This document shows, one piece after another, positions 13,880 to 23,944 of a DNA stretch of 64,000 nucleotides. Location of the stretch: positions 62,001-126,000 of the forward strand of contig NZ_MBES01000052.1 in NCBI RefSeq assembly GCF_001954195.1. Direction: 5' to 3'. How positions within the stretch are numbered: position 1 is the first letter of the stretch; each line of letters begins with the position of its first letter. The notes under the pieces were generated by a model. It was not told where the DNA came from and did not search any database. It saw nothing but the letters and a program-made list of their open reading frames with translations. The position numbers and the translations under genes were made by a program. This DNA comes from Mycobacterium sp. IS-1264 (GTDB lineage Bacteria > Actinomycetota > Actinomycetes > Mycobacteriales > Mycobacteriaceae).

Positions 13880-14785
13880 GTGACTCGTCCGCGACCCTCG
13901 ATCGGACCCGCTTTGAGTGGTGCGGTCGATCTGTCCGGCCTCAAACAACGAGCTCAACAGAACGCCTCGGCGGCCGGGCCGACGGCTGCGCCCGCGCCGG
14001 GCGCCACGGAGGTCACCGAGGCGAACTTCGAGAACGAAGTCCTGGTCCGCTCCGACGAAGTTCCCGTGGTCGTAGCGCTGTGGTCGCCCCGCAGCGATGC
14101 CTGCGTCCAGCTGGTCGACACGCTGGGTGGCCTCGCCTCCGAGGACGGCGGCACGTGGTCGCTGGCGACGGTCAACGTCGACGTGGCGCCGCGGGTGGCG
14201 CAGATATTCGGTGTCGAGGCGGTCCCCACCGTGGTGGCTTTGGCCGCCGGGCAGCCGATCTCCAGCTTCCAGGGCGCGCAGCCCGCCGATCAATTGCGTC
14301 GCTGGCTGGACTCGATACTGTCGGCGACGGCCGGCAAGCTCAAGGGCCCCAGCGGTTCCGAGGGACCCGCGGAAGTCGATCCCGAGTTGGCGGCGGCCCG
14401 GCAGCATCTCGAGGCAGGCGACTTCGAGGCCGCGAAGGCGTCCTATGAAGCGCTGTTGGAGACGAATCCCGGCAGCGTCGAGGCGAAGGCGGCGATCCGG
14501 CAGATCGACTTCCTCACTCGCGCAACGGCGCAGCGCCCGGACGCCGTCGCCGTTGCAGACGCCGCTCCGGACGATGTCGATGCGGCGTTCGCGGCCGCCG
14601 ACGTGCAACTGCTCAACCAGGATGTGGGTGCGGCGTTCGCGCGCCTGATCGCGTTGGTGCGCAGCACATCCGGCGACGAGCGCACCAGGGTGCGTACGCG
14701 GCTGATCGAGCTGTTCGAACTCTTCGACCCGGCCGATCCCGAGGTGATCGCGGGTCGGCGCAACCTCGCCAACGCCCTTTACTGA
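13880..14785 (+). CDS. Thioredoxin-fold/TPR protein of the YbbN (CnoX) family
   Basis: A 301-residue cytoplasmic protein. Residues about 40-150 form a thioredoxin fold and the C-terminal half carries TPR-like helices (for example LEAGDFEAAKASYEALLETNP). The redox motif is degenerate: ALWSPRSDAC keeps only the second cysteine of CxxC. This fits a chaperone-type holdase rather than a disulfide reductase. It uses a GTG start. In M. tuberculosis (Rv1324) a PE_PGRS gene follows; here glgB ends only 22 bases away. Confidence 0.9.
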   Translation: MTRPRPSIGPALSGAVDLSGLKQRAQQNASAAGPTAAPAPGATEVTEANFENEVLVRSDEVPVVVALWSPRSDACVQLVDTLGGLASEDGGTWSLATVNVDVAPRVAQIFGVEAVPTVVALAAGQPISSFQGAQPADQLRRWLDSILSATAGKLKGPSGSEGPAEVDPELAAARQHLEAGDFEAAKASYEALLETNPGSVEAKAAIRQIDFLTRATAQRPDAVAVADAAPDDVDAAFAAADVQLLNQDVGAAFARLIALVRSTSGDERTRVRTRLIELFELFDPADPEVIAGRRNLANALY

Positions 14786-14807
14786 GAGTCGTTGGGGCCC
14801 TTTATAT

Positions 14808-17003
14808 TCAGGCGGGCTCCAGCCACAACGCCGACGTGGGCGGCAACACCATCACCGCCGAGGCCGGACGGCCATGCCACGGGTCCTCGGTTGCGTCGAC
14901 GCCACCGAGATTTCCGATCCCCGACCCGTTGTAGACCGTCGCGTCGGTGTTGAGCACCTCGCGCCAGCGGCCCGCGCTAGGCAGCCCCAGCCGGTAGCCG
15001 CTGTGCTCGGAGCCCGCGAAGTTGAACACGCAGGCCATGACCGAACCGTCGTTGCCGTACCGCAAGAAGCTCAATACGTTGTTCGCTGAATCGTTGGCGT
15101 CGATCCAGGAATAGCCCTCGGGGGTGGTGTCCTGGCTCCATAGCGCCGGATGGGTGCGGTAGATGTCGTTGATGTCACCCACGAGGCGCAGCACGCCGTT
15201 GGAGAACCCCACCTCGTCCAGTTGCCACCAGTCCAGGCCGTTTTGCTCGGACCACTCGGCGCGCTGACCGAATTCCTGCCCCATGAACAGCAACTGCTTG
15301 CCCGGATGCGCCCACTGGTAGGCCAGCAGGCTGCGCAGGCCGGCGGCCTTGACGTGGTTGTTGCCCGGCATCCGCCCCCACAATGTGCCCTTGCCGTGCA
15401 CCACCTCGTCGTGGCTGAGCGGCAGCACGTAGTTCTCGCTGAACGCGTAGAGCATCGAGAAGGTCATCTCGTGGTGGTGATAGCTGCGGTGAATGGGGTC
15501 GCGGCTGATGTAGTCCAGCGTGTCGTGCATCCAACCCATGTTCCATTTCATCGAAAAGCCCAGGCCGCCAAGGCTGGTCGGCCGTGTCACCCCCGGCCAT
15601 GAGGTCGATTCCTCGGCGATCGTGACGATGCCCGGCGCCACCTTGTGTGCTGTGGCGTTCATCTCCTGTAGGAACTGCACCGCCTCCAGGTTCTCGCGCC
15701 CGCCGTAGATGTTGGGGGTCCAGCCGCCCTCCGGACGCGAATAGTCCAGGTAGAGCATCGACGCGACCGCGTCCACGCGTAAGCCGTCGATGTGGAATTC
15801 CTCGAGCCAGTACAACGCGTTGGCCACCAGGAAGTTGCGCACCTCCCGACGGCCGAAGTCGAACACGTAAGTGCCCCAGTCGAGTTGCTCCCCGCGTTTA
15901 GGATCGGAATGCTCGTACAACGGGGTGCCGTCGAACCGTCCCAGCGCCCATGCGTCCTTGGGGAAGTGCGCCGGCACCCAGTCCACGATGACGCCGATGC
16001 CGGCTTGATGCAGGGCGTCGACCAGCGCCCGGAAATCGTCGGGTGTCCCGAATCGCGATGTTGGCGCGTAGTACGACGTGACCTGATATCCCCAGGATCC
16101 GGCGAACGGGTGCTCGGCCACCGGGAGCAGCTCCACGTGGGTAAACCCATGTTCCACAACGTAATCCGTCAGTTCCCGGGCCAGCTGGCGGTAGCTGAGC
16201 CCGGGGCGCCACGAGCCGAGATGGACCTCGTAAGTGCTCATCGGCTCGAACACCGGGTTGCGCCGCGCACGCGCTGCCACCCACTCGTCGTCGGCCCACT
16301 GGTACTGGCTGACCGTCACACGCGATGCGGTGTGCGGCGGCACCTCGGTGGCAAAAGCGAACGGATCGGCCCGCTCGGTGACGACGCCGTCGGCGCCGTG
16401 CACGCGGAACTTGTACAACCCGTCGACGGGGAACCCCGGCCAGAACAACTCCCACACTCCGGACGAGCCCAGCACCCGCATCGGGGCGTCGGTGCCGGTC
16501 CAGCCGTTGAACTCGCCGATCAGGCTGACGCCCTTGGCGTTGGGGGCCCACACGGCGAACGACACCCCGTTGACGACACCGTCGGCCGTGGTGAACGAGC
16601 GGGGGTGGGCGCCAAGCACCTCCCAGAGCCGCTCGTGTCGGCCTTCGGCGAACAGATGCAGGTCCATTTCGCCCAGGGTGGGCAGGAATCGGTAGGCGTC
16701 GGCGACCGTGTACGGGGCGGAACCGTCGTAGCTGATCTGCAGTCGGTAGTCGATTAGGTCGACGAACGGCAGCGCCACGGCGAACAGACCCGAATCGATA
16801 TGGCGCATCGGGAACCGGTCGTCACCGACGAGCGCGACGACCTCGGCGGCATGCGGACGGAACGCCCGGATGACGGTGTGGTCGCCGTACTCGTGGGCGC
16901 CCAGGATGCCGTGCGGGTTGTAGTGCGCCCCCGACACCAGGCGCGCAAGATCGGCGGGGTCGGGCGCTAGGTGCGCCCCGGCTAGTTGGTCAGCTCGGCT
17001 CAC
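14808..17003 (-). CDS. glgB: 1,4-alpha-glucan branching enzyme
   Basis: Introduces alpha-1,6 branches into glycogen and capsular glucan. The 731-residue protein is full length for GH13 subfamily 9. It has an N-terminal carbohydrate-binding module ([20 protein letters not shown]), then the barrel with nucleophile Asp in [12 protein letters not shown], acid Glu in IVTIAEEST and the third Asp in [11 protein letters not shown]. It follows glgE by 6 bases in one operon, as in Rv1327c-Rv1326c. In the known GlgE pathway it branches the linear chains that GlgE makes from maltose-1-phosphate. Confidence 0.97.
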   Translation of the reverse strand: MSRADQLAGAHLAPDPADLARLVSGAHYNPHGILGAHEYGDHTVIRAFRPHAAEVVALVGDDRFPMRHIDSGLFAVALPFVDLIDYRLQISYDGSAPYTVADAYRFLPTLGEMDLHLFAEGRHERLWEVLGAHPRSFTTADGVVNGVSFAVWAPNAKGVSLIGEFNGWTGTDAPMRVLGSSGVWELFWPGFPVDGLYKFRVHGADGVVTERADPFAFATEVPPHTASRVTVSQYQWADDEWVAARARRNPVFEPMSTYEVHLGSWRPGLSYRQLARELTDYVVEHGFTHVELLPVAEHPFAGSWGYQVTSYYAPTSRFGTPDDFRALVDALHQAGIGVIVDWVPAHFPKDAWALGRFDGTPLYEHSDPKRGEQLDWGTYVFDFGRREVRNFLVANALYWLEEFHIDGLRVDAVASMLYLDYSRPEGGWTPNIYGGRENLEAVQFLQEMNATAHKVAPGIVTIAEESTSWPGVTRPTSLGGLGFSMKWNMGWMHDTLDYISRDPIHRSYHHHEMTFSMLYAFSENYVLPLSHDEVVHGKGTLWGRMPGNNHVKAAGLRSLLAYQWAHPGKQLLFMGQEFGQRAEWSEQNGLDWWQLDEVGFSNGVLRLVGDINDIYRTHPALWSQDTTPEGYSWIDANDSANNVLSFLRYGNDGSVMACVFNFAGSEHSGYRLGLPSAGRWREVLNTDATVYNGSGIGNLGGVDATEDPWHGRPASAVMVLPPTSALWLEPA

Positions 17004-17009
17004 GTCCGC

Positions 17010-19106
17010 TCACCTCCTGCGTAGCAACGTAATTCGGGATTCGTACGGTATGAGCGGCATGTTGATGATGTGTGCGACCGCCTGAGCGGGGTCGATACGA
17101 ACGTAATTCGCTTGCCCCCATTGGAATTCCTGGCCGGTAATCTCGTCGCGTACCCAAAAACGTTCGTACGGTTCCATACCCAATGCGGCCATGTCTAACC
17201 ACAACGTGGCCTCCTCGGGCCCGAACGCGTTGAGGGTCACCACGACGAGCACGCAATCTCCGGTGGCCGGATCGAACTTGCTGTAGGCCATCAACGCGTC
17301 GTTGTCCACGCCGTGGAAGTGGATGGTGCGCAACTGCTGCAGCGCGGGATGCAGCCGGCGAATCGCGTTGAGCTGCTTGATGAGCGGCTCGAGTGATTTG
17401 CCTTCGGCGAGCGCGCCGGCATAGTCGCGGGGGCGCAATTCGTATTTCTCCGAATTCAGGTACTCCTCGCTGCCTTCCCGCACCGCACGGTGCTCGAACA
17501 GCTCGTAACCGGAATACATGCCCCACGCCGGGCTCATGGTCGCCGCCAGCACCGCGCGGATGGCGAACATGCCGGGGCCGTTGTGCTGCAGGATGGCGTG
17601 CAGGATGTCGGGGGTGTTGACGAAAAGATTCGGCCGGCGGAAGTCCGCGAGCGCGGCAATGTCGTCGCCGAATTCGGTGAGTTCCCATTTCGCGGTGCGC
17701 CAGGTGAAGTAGCTGTAGGACTGGGTGAAGCCGAGCTTAGCCAGCCCGTATTGGCGCGCCGGTGGGGTGAAAGCCTCCGAGAGAAACAGCACATCGGGGT
17801 CGGTGTCCTTGACCTGACCGATCAGCCAGGCCCAGAAGTCCGGCGGCTTGGTGTGCGGGTTGTCGACTCGAAAGAACTTGACGCCGTGGTCGATCCAGTG
17901 CCGGACCACGCGCAGCACTTCGTCGTAGAGCCCGGCGGGATCGTTGTCGAAGTTGAGCGGGTAGATGTCCTGGTACTTCTTCGGGGGATTCTCCGCATAG
18001 GCGATGGTGCCGTCCGGCAATTCGGTGAACCACTGCCGGTGATCGCGGGCCCACGGGTGGTCCGGTGCGCATTGCAGCGCCAGATCCAGCGCCACCTCCA
18101 TGCCGAGATCGCGTGCGGCGGCGACGAAATCGTCGAAGTCGTCGATCGTCCCCAGCTGGGGGTGAATCGCGTCGTGGCCACCCTCGTCGCTGCCGATGGC
18201 CCACGGCGATCCCACGTCGCCGCGAGCGGCGGTCGGAGAGTTGTTGCGGCCCTTGCGATGTACCTTGCCGATCGGGTGGATCGGCGGCAGGTAGACGACG
18301 TCGAAACCCATCTCCGCGATGCGGGGCAGCTCGGCGGCGGCCGTGGCGAAGGTGCCGTGGACCGGTTTACCGGCGGCGTCCCACCCGCCGGTCGAGCGCG
18401 GAAACATCTCGTACCACGAGCCGAAGCGGGCCAGCGGCCGGTCCACCCAGATCCCGAATTGCTCGCCCCGGGTGACGATGTCGCGCAACGGATAGTCGGT
18501 CAGAAGTTCATCGATCTCGGGCGACAGGGCCAGCGCCGTGCGCGTCACCGGGTCCCCGCGGGTCCGCAGCGCCTTGGCGGCCGCCAGCAGCGGATCGCGA
18601 CCCGCGCGCGGCACCCCGGTCGCGGCGCGCTCGAACAGCGCGGCACCGATCAACAGATCGTTGGACAGCTCGATTTCGCCCTGGCCGGCGTCCAGCTTGG
18701 CGACGAGTCCGTGCCGCCAGGTGTGGATCGGATCTCCCCACCCGTCGACGCGGAACGTCCACAGGCCCACCCGGTCGGGGGTGAATTGGCCGTGGAAAAC
18801 GTACGGCTCCTGGCCCATCGTCATCCGAAGCTGCAGCGGCTTGACCCGTTCGGTCACCTTGGCGTCGCGTGCTGACACCGGCCGTTCCGGCGCCTGGACC
18901 GCCTTGATCCGGCGGGTCTCCGCTACCTGCGGATAGCGCGGCCCCAGGTATCGCACCACGAGGGTCGCCGCGACGGCCTCGTGGCCCTCACGCCACACCG
19001 TCGCACTGACCGGGACCATCTCACCGACCACGGCTTTGGCGGGGTAGGCGCCGCATGAAACGACGGGCTGGACGTTATCGATCTCGACACGACCGGGCAC
19101 CACCAC
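17010..19106 (-). CDS. glgE: Alpha-1,4-glucan:maltose-1-phosphate maltosyltransferase
   Basis: Transfers maltosyl units from maltose-1-phosphate to growing glucan. This GH13 subfamily 3 enzyme is established as a tuberculosis drug target. The 698-residue sequence contains the nucleophile Asp in [12 protein letters not shown], the acid Glu in [11 protein letters not shown] and conserved QCAPDHPW. Three consecutive GTG codons (19106-19098) can serve as start. GGAG lies 5 bases before the third, so the true N-terminus may be one or two residues shorter. M. tuberculosis GlgE is annotated slightly longer at this end. It is the first gene of the operon with glgB. Confidence 0.96.
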   Translation of the reverse strand: MVVPGRVEIDNVQPVVSCGAYPAKAVVGEMVPVSATVWREGHEAVAATLVVRYLGPRYPQVAETRRIKAVQAPERPVSARDAKVTERVKPLQLRMTMGQEPYVFHGQFTPDRVGLWTFRVDGWGDPIHTWRHGLVAKLDAGQGEIELSNDLLIGAALFERAATGVPRAGRDPLLAAAKALRTRGDPVTRTALALSPEIDELLTDYPLRDIVTRGEQFGIWVDRPLARFGSWYEMFPRSTGGWDAAGKPVHGTFATAAAELPRIAEMGFDVVYLPPIHPIGKVHRKGRNNSPTAARGDVGSPWAIGSDEGGHDAIHPQLGTIDDFDDFVAAARDLGMEVALDLALQCAPDHPWARDHRQWFTELPDGTIAYAENPPKKYQDIYPLNFDNDPAGLYDEVLRVVRHWIDHGVKFFRVDNPHTKPPDFWAWLIGQVKDTDPDVLFLSEAFTPPARQYGLAKLGFTQSYSYFTWRTAKWELTEFGDDIAALADFRRPNLFVNTPDILHAILQHNGPGMFAIRAVLAATMSPAWGMYSGYELFEHRAVREGSEEYLNSEKYELRPRDYAGALAEGKSLEPLIKQLNAIRRLHPALQQLRTIHFHGVDNDALMAYSKFDPATGDCVLVVVTLNAFGPEEATLWLDMAALGMEPYERFWVRDEITGQEFQWGQANYVRIDPAQAVAHIINMPLIPYESRITLLRRR

Positions 19107-19309
19107 TCCGTTCCGATTGTGTGCGGCCAGACCGCGGAGTGCTGCGTCGCGGAATGCCTATCGTCGAAAAACTCTCCAATGGGGATGATTCTCTGCTCGG
19201 GAAGCATCTTTGCTGCCCAATAACTACCCGATACCCACCCTAGTGTCCGGCCACACACATGGGCCAAAAGCGGTGGCTGAGCTCGCCGTGCACACGGGCG
19301 ATTCCTCAG

Positions 19310-19315
19310 TAAGGT
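19310..19315 (+). promoter_or_regulatory. Putative -10 box of glgP, leaderless spacing
   Basis: TAAGGT fits TANNNT and ends 8 bases before the GTG of glgP at 19324, so the transcript would begin about at the start codon. No Shine-Dalgarno is visible before the GTG. The rest of the 217-base glgE-glgP divergent interval holds an imperfect inverted repeat around 19198-19220 (GGGAAGCATC...GCTGCCC) and no gene. Confidence 0.35.
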
Positions 19316-19323
19316 AGAGACGC

Positions 19324-21957
19324 GTGAAAGCCCTCCGCCGCTTTACCGTCCGTGCTCACCTACCCGAGCGCCTTGCCGCGCTGGACCAGCTGTCGAACAA
19401 CCTGCGGTGGTCGTGGGACAAGCCGACGCAGGATCTCTTCGCAACCATCGAGCCGACGTTGTGGGAGCGTTGCGGTCGAGACCCCGTTGCGCTGCTGGGT
19501 GCGGTGAAGCCGGCCCGGCTTGACGAGTTGGCGCTCGACGAAGGGTTCCTGTCTCGGCTCGACGAACTGGCCGCCGAGCTGAACGACTACCTCAGCCGTC
19601 CACTGTGGTATCAGCAACACCAACAGGCCGGGGCCGCGATGCCGGCTGCCGTCGCCTACTTCTCGATGGAGTTCGGCGTTGCCGAGGTGCTGCCCAATTA
19701 CTCCGGCGGCCTGGGCATCCTCGCCGGTGACCACTTGAAGTCGGCCTCGGATCTCGGCGTGCCGCTGATCGCGGTGGGCCTGTACTACCGTTCCGGCTAT
19801 TTCCGGCAGTCGCTGACGGCGGATGGCTGGCAGAACGAGACCTACCCCTCACTGGATCCGCAGGGCCTGCCGTTGCGGCTGTTGACCGACGCCACCGGCG
19901 ATCCGGTGCTGGTCGAGTTGAGCCTGCCCGACTCGGCGCAGCTGCGGGCCCGGGTGTGGGTCGCGCAGGTGGGCCGCGTTCCGCTGCTGCTGCTGGATTC
20001 CGACGTGCCCGAGAACGAGCACGAACTGCGCAGCGTCACCGATCGCCTGTACGGCGGCGATCAGGAGCATCGGATGCGGCAGGAGATCCTGGCGGGTATC
20101 GGCGGGGTACGGGCGATCCGCGCGTTCACCGCCATCGAAGGGCTGCCCGCGCCTGAGGTCTTTCACATGAACGAGGGCCACGCGGGATTCCTCGGAGCCG
20201 AACGCATCCGCGAGCTGATCACCGATTCGGGATTGGATTTCGACACCGCGTTGGCCGTCGTGCGATCCAGCACCGTGTTCACCACGCACACCCCGGTGCC
20301 CGCCGGAATCGACCGCTTCCCCGTCGAGATGGTGCGGCTCTACTTCGACGACCATCTCGACGACGAACCCGATAAGAAGCGCGGCCCGAGCGCGCCCATG
20401 TTGCTGCCCGGCGTGTCGACGGCGCGGATCATCGCGCTCGGCGCCGAAGACGACCCGGAGAAGTTCAACATGGCCCACATGGGTCTGCGACTTGCCCAGC
20501 GCGCCAACGGTGTGTCGTTGCTGCACGGTCGGGTGAGCCGGGCCATGTTCAACGAGCTTTGGCCCGGATTCGACCCCGCCGAGGTACCCATCGGGTCGAT
20601 CACCAACGGCGTGCACGCGCGCACGTGGGCGGCGCCGCAGTGGTTGCAGCTCGGCCGCGAGCTGGCGGGGTCGAACTCGTTCAGTGATCCCGGTGTCTGG
20701 TTGCGCCTGCAGGAGGTCGACGCCGGTCATCTGTGGTGGATCCGGTCACAACTACGGGCGCTGTTGGTCCAGGATGTCCGGGCGCGGCTGCGCCGGTCGT
20801 GGCTGGAACGCGGTGCCTCGGATGCCGAATTGAGCTGGATCGCAACCGCATTCGATCCCGACGTGCTCACCATCGGGTTCGCTCGGCGGGTTCCGACATA
20901 CAAACGGCTGACGCTGATGCTGCGCGATCCGGACCGACTCGAACAGTTGTTGCTCGACGAACAACGACCGATTCAGCTGATCGTCGCCGGCAAATCGCAC
21001 CCCGCCGACGACGGGGGCAAGGCGTTGATCCAGCAGGTGGTGCGCTTCGCCGACCGGCCCGAGGTGCGCCACCGCATCGCGTTCCTGCCCGACTACGACA
21101 TGTCGATGGCCCGGCTGTTGTACTGGGGCTGCGACGTCTGGTTGAACAATCCGCTGCGGCCCCTGGAAGCTTGCGGCACCTCGGGCATGAAGAGCGCTCT
21201 CAACGGCGGTCTGAACCTGTCCATCCGCGACGGCTGGTGGGACGAATGGTACGACGGCGAAAACGGTTGGGAGATACCGTCTGCCGACGGGCTGACCGAC
21301 GAGGCCCGTCGCGACGACCTGGAGTCCAGCGCGCTGTACAACCTGCTGGAGCAAGCGGTGGCACCGAAGTTCTACGAGCGCGACGAGCATGGGGTGCCGC
21401 CGCGGTGGATCGAAATGGTGCGCCACACCTTGCAGACGCTGGGCCCGAAAGTGCTGGCGTCGCGGATGGTGCGCGACTACGTCGAGAACTACTACACCCC
21501 GGCCGCGCAGTCGTTGCGAAGGACGGTCGCGCCGGTCGAGGGCGACGAGAGTGCCGGGGAGTTCGGCACCGCCCGTGAGCTGGCCGCCTACCGCAGGCGC
21601 GCCGAAGAAGCCTGGCCCAAGATCGATATCACCGACGTCGACAGCACCGGCCTGCCGGATACTCCGGTGCTGGGCTCGAAGCTGACCCTGACCGCGACCG
21701 TGCAATTGGCCGGGCTGGCACCCGACGAGGTCACCGTCCAGGCGTTGGTGGGCAGGGTGGACGCCGGCGACGCGTTGCAGGACCCGCTGACCGTCGAGAT
21801 GTCGTATACCGGCACCGCCGAGGGGGGCAACCAGGTCTTCTCGACCACGATGACGCTGCCGCTGGCCGGCGCGCTCGGATACACGGTGCGGGTGCTGCCC
21901 AATCATCCGATGCTCGCCGCCGGCAACGAGCTCGGCCTGGTCACCCTGGCCCGTTAG
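19324..21957 (+). CDS. glgP: Alpha-glucan phosphorylase (short actinobacterial type)
   Basis: Degrades alpha-1,4-glucan with phosphate to glucose-1-phosphate, using PLP. The 877-residue protein has an N-terminal DUF3417 domain, then the GT35 phosphorylase core. The cofactor-binding region is EACGTSGMKSALNGGLN, whose lysine is the expected PLP lysine. FHMNEGHAGFL and TTHTPVPAG are also typical. It is divergent from the glgE-glgB operon (Rv1328), which links synthesis and breakdown of glucan. Its last 17 bases overlap convergent dinG. Confidence 0.96.
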   Translation: MKALRRFTVRAHLPERLAALDQLSNNLRWSWDKPTQDLFATIEPTLWERCGRDPVALLGAVKPARLDELALDEGFLSRLDELAAELNDYLSRPLWYQQHQQAGAAMPAAVAYFSMEFGVAEVLPNYSGGLGILAGDHLKSASDLGVPLIAVGLYYRSGYFRQSLTADGWQNETYPSLDPQGLPLRLLTDATGDPVLVELSLPDSAQLRARVWVAQVGRVPLLLLDSDVPENEHELRSVTDRLYGGDQEHRMRQEILAGIGGVRAIRAFTAIEGLPAPEVFHMNEGHAGFLGAERIRELITDSGLDFDTALAVVRSSTVFTTHTPVPAGIDRFPVEMVRLYFDDHLDDEPDKKRGPSAPMLLPGVSTARIIALGAEDDPEKFNMAHMGLRLAQRANGVSLLHGRVSRAMFNELWPGFDPAEVPIGSITNGVHARTWAAPQWLQLGRELAGSNSFSDPGVWLRLQEVDAGHLWWIRSQLRALLVQDVRARLRRSWLERGASDAELSWIATAFDPDVLTIGFARRVPTYKRLTLMLRDPDRLEQLLLDEQRPIQLIVAGKSHPADDGGKALIQQVVRFADRPEVRHRIAFLPDYDMSMARLLYWGCDVWLNNPLRPLEACGTSGMKSALNGGLNLSIRDGWWDEWYDGENGWEIPSADGLTDEARRDDLESSALYNLLEQAVAPKFYERDEHGVPPRWIEMVRHTLQTLGPKVLASRMVRDYVENYYTPAAQSLRRTVAPVEGDESAGEFGTARELAAYRRRAEEAWPKIDITDVDSTGLPDTPVLGSKLTLTATVQLAGLAPDEVTVQALVGRVDAGDALQDPLTVEMSYTGTAEGGNQVFSTTMTLPLAGALGYTVRVLPNHPMLAAGNELGLVTLAR

Positions 21958-23941
21958 CCGGCTCGGCGGTGCGCAGCCGCTCCAGCGCCGCGCGGACCTG
22001 CGCAGCGTCGGTGGTCTGCCAAAACGGCGGCAGCGAGGCGCGCAGGTAATCGCTGTAGCGGGCGGTGGCCATCCGCGAGTCGAGCACCGCGACGACGCCG
22101 CGGTCGGTGACGCGGCGCAACAGCCGTCCCGAGCCCTGCGCGAGCAGCAGCGCCGCGTGGCTGGCGGCGACGGCCATGAAGCCGTTGCCCCCGCGCGCGG
22201 CGACGGCGCGCTGGCGAGCGCCCAGCAGCGGGTCGTCGGGCCGGGGGAACGGTATGCGGTCGATCATCACCAGCGACAGCGACGGGCCCGGCACGTCGAC
22301 GCCCTGCCATAGCGACAGCGTGCCGAACAGCGAAGTCTCGGCGTCGGCGCTGAATTGCTCGACGAGCGCGGAGGTGCTGTCGTCGCCCTGGCACAGGACC
22401 GGGGTCGGCAGCCGTTCGCGCATGGCCTCGGCGGCGGCCCGGGCGGCCCGCATCGATGAGAACAATCCCAGCGTGCGCCCGCCGGCCGCGGTGATGAGGT
22501 CGGCGATCTCGGTCAGTTGCTCGGCCGAGCCGGCGCCGTCGCGTCCCGGCGGTGGCAGATGGGCCGCGACGTAGAGGATGCCCGCCTTGGCGTGGTGGAA
22601 AGGCGATCCGACGTCAAGGCCGCGCCAGCGCGGGTATTCGCCGGAGTCCGGTCCGGCCAGCCCCCACGCGGTCGCCATCGCGTCGAAGGAGCCGCCAACC
22701 GTCAGGGTCGCCGACGTCAACACGGTCGTCGACCGCGCGAACACCCGATCGCGCAGCAACGCGGCGACCGACAGCGGCGCCACCCGCAGCACCGGGCGCG
22801 GCGAACCGCGATTGTCCTCGTGATCCAGCCAGACCACGTCCGTGCGATCGGGGATCGCGGGAGCGAAGGAGGCCAGGACACGCGACGCCGTATCGGATAT
22901 TTCGCTCAGCGCGGCAACCGCTTCGGCGCGCGCCGCGGCGGCCTTGGCGTCGCTGGTGGTGTCGATCGCCGAGCGTGCCGCAGCGGCGCCATCGCGCAGC
23001 GCGGCCAGATAGGTCGCCATCTCGTCGTCCAGATGGTCGATGCGGCCCGGTGTTGCGTCGTGGATCGCTGCCCCGAAGTTGGCCGATGCCGCTTCCAGCC
23101 GCTGGGTTATCTCGGGATCCACCAGCCGGGCGATCCGCCGGGATGCAACACCGAGCGTGGCCGGCGTCAGCTCCGCGGTGGCCACCGACGTCACCCGGTC
23201 AACGAGCTCGTGCGCCTCGTCGACCACCAACAGCGCGTGCTCGGGCAGCACCGCCGATTCGGCAACCGCATCGATGGCCAGCAAGGCGTGGTTGGTGACG
23301 ACGACGTCGGCGCGGCCGGCCGTCGCGCGCGCCCGTTCCGAAAAGCACTCGGTGCCGAACGGGCAGCGGGCCACGCCGAGGCACTCCCGCGCGGACACGC
23401 TGACCTGCGACCAGGATCGGTCCGGCACACCGGGTTTGAGGTCGTCGCGGTCACCGGTGTCGGTCGTCGAGGCCCAGGCGGTGAGCCGCTGCACGTCGCG
23501 GCCCAGCGCGGTGACCGCCACCGCGTCGAAGAGCTCGTCCTGCGGTTCGTCGGACCCGTCGGCGGCGGCACCGTTATGGATCTTGTTCAGGCACAGGTAG
23601 TTTCGTCGCCCCTTCAGCAGCGCGAACCGCGGCGGGCGCGGCAGCGCGTCGGTGAGCGAATCGGCCAGCCGGGGCAGGTCGCGATCGACGAGTTGGCGCT
23701 GCAGCGCGATCGTGGCGGTCGACACGACGACGGGGCCGTCCTCGTTGACGGCGCGGACGATCGCGGGAACCAAATACGCCAGCGACTTCCCGGTGCCGGT
23801 GCCCGCCTGCACGACGAGGTGCTCGCCGGTTTCGAAGGCCCGCGCGACGGCGTCGGCCATTTCCTGCTGTCCGCTGCGTTCGCTGCCGCCGAGCGCAGCC
23901 ACCGCGGTGGCCAGCAACTCGGGCACGGATGCTTCCGGCAT
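21941..23941 (-). CDS. dinG: DinG-family ATP-dependent DNA helicase
   Basis: A superfamily 2 XPD/DinG-type helicase that unwinds structured DNA 5' to 3'. The 666-residue protein has Walker A QAGTGTGKS (about residues 45-53), DEAH box VVDEAHELVD and the C-terminal motif QGSGRLLRR. Cysteines in YLCLNKIH, ECLGVARC and GTECFSERA can hold the 4Fe-4S cluster of this family. Corresponds to Rv1329c. Only three bases separate its ATG from the stop of pncB upstream, so the two are probably co-transcribed. Confidence 0.95.
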   Translation of the reverse strand: MPEASVPELLATAVAALGGSERSGQQEMADAVARAFETGEHLVVQAGTGTGKSLAYLVPAIVRAVNEDGPVVVSTATIALQRQLVDRDLPRLADSLTDALPRPPRFALLKGRRNYLCLNKIHNGAAADGSDEPQDELFDAVAVTALGRDVQRLTAWASTTDTGDRDDLKPGVPDRSWSQVSVSARECLGVARCPFGTECFSERARATAGRADVVVTNHALLAIDAVAESAVLPEHALLVVDEAHELVDRVTSVATAELTPATLGVASRRIARLVDPEITQRLEAASANFGAAIHDATPGRIDHLDDEMATYLAALRDGAAAARSAIDTTSDAKAAAARAEAVAALSEISDTASRVLASFAPAIPDRTDVVWLDHEDNRGSPRPVLRVAPLSVAALLRDRVFARSTTVLTSATLTVGGSFDAMATAWGLAGPDSGEYPRWRGLDVGSPFHHAKAGILYVAAHLPPPGRDGAGSAEQLTEIADLITAAGGRTLGLFSSMRAARAAAEAMRERLPTPVLCQGDDSTSALVEQFSADAETSLFGTLSLWQGVDVPGPSLSLVMIDRIPFPRPDDPLLGARQRAVAARGGNGFMAVAASHAALLLAQGSGRLLRRVTDRGVVAVLDSRMATARYSDYLRASLPPFWQTTDAAQVRAALERLRTAEPANGPG

Positions 23942-23944
23942 GGC

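Noticed and set aside
12439..13944. 501-codon minus-strand frame opposite fadA4
   Set aside because: Antisense to a thiolase with intact active-site motifs; the translation is Arg/His/Gly-rich low-quality sequence.
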